From Corallium rubrum (lineage: Eukaryota; Cnidaria; Anthozoa; Scleralcyonacea; Coralliidae): 64,000 nt of DNA. The notes below the pieces were generated by a model. The model saw only the letters and a list, made by a program, of their open reading frames with translations, was not told where the DNA came from and did no database searches. The stretch spans positions 3,135,104 through 3,199,103 of the forward strand of contig OZ036010.1 of the NCBI GenBank assembly GCA_964035015.1, in the 5' to 3' direction. A program made the translations under genes and the position numbers. This document shows, one piece after another, positions 63,905 through 64,000 of this stretch (position 1 is the stretch's first letter; each line of letters starts with the position of its first letter).

Positions 63905-64000
63905 GTGAAATAAAAATAATGTGCTGCCTAGGCAGTGTTGAACTTGATACAAATCGAAATTAAACCTGTCTGACGAAGGACCGTCGCTCGCAATTTTAGA
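63905..64000. repeat. Partial GCTTCGCTCGAAACG-family copy at window edge
   Basis: Starts AGTGAAATAAAAATAATGTG and continues cctaggcagtgttgaa, then ctgacgaaggaccgtcgctc. It is cut by the window end. Confidence 0.7.

Overview
This is a repeat-rich, AT-rich window from an animal nuclear genome. Evidence for that: GT-AG introns of several kb, AATAAA poly(A) signals, secreted multidomain proteins, tRNA- and 5S-derived SINEs, foldback DNA transposons and very long microsatellites. I see no bacterial-style operons. The repeat spectrum and the ENDOD1-type nuclease suggest a marine invertebrate, perhaps a cnidarian or sponge, but I cannot fix the phylum from sequence alone.

Three host gene models are supported. 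Gene A (+ strand, 15172-30517) and gene B (- strand, 51279-39961) are eight-exon paralogues arranged tail to tail, 9.4 kb apart. I rebuilt them by matching exon phases, exon lengths and splice sites. Exons 2, 3, 4 and 6 have identical lengths in both (105, 223, 32 and 21 nt), and all intron phases agree. The predicted proteins (1010 and 923 aa) share one architecture: signal peptide, low-complexity propeptide ending in a furin-like site, trypsin/V8-fold domain lacking all three catalytic residues, thioredoxin-like domain lacking CxxC, four-Cys EGF-like motif, small four-Cys segment, furin-like site (RxRR), and a DNA/RNA non-specific endonuclease domain. Gene A keeps the nuclease DRGH motif. 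Gene B has KEGQ there and is probably a dead nuclease. Gene C (- strand, 59546-58791) is a small single-exon secreted helical protein of unknown function.

Layout. 1-15 kb: (GTTC)n array, a 9-bp minisatellite that changes stepwise (2.9-3.8 kb), foldback elements, a 25-bp minisatellite (8.8-9.3 kb) and a truncated Ty3/Gypsy-type integrase (10.5-11.6 kb). 15-30.6 kb: gene A, its introns filled with tandem repeats, SINEs and inverted repeats. 30.6-40 kb: SINE copies, TTAA-flanked foldbacks and a triple-nested transposon (34.7-35.9 kb). 40-51.3 kb: gene B, with pentamer and tetramer arrays in its introns. 51.5-53.3 kb: a C-poor GGATGT-type minisatellite upstream of gene B. 53.3-64 kb: tRNA-derived foldback, hAT element, CAA array, gene C, a 16-bp satellite and a large foldback.

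How the genes may work together (inference): A and B look like secreted proproteins in which an inert protease-fold/thioredoxin-fold/EGF front part may carry, mask or target a nuclease released at a conserved furin-like site. One active and one inactive copy would allow a nuclease/decoy or nuclease/regulator pair.
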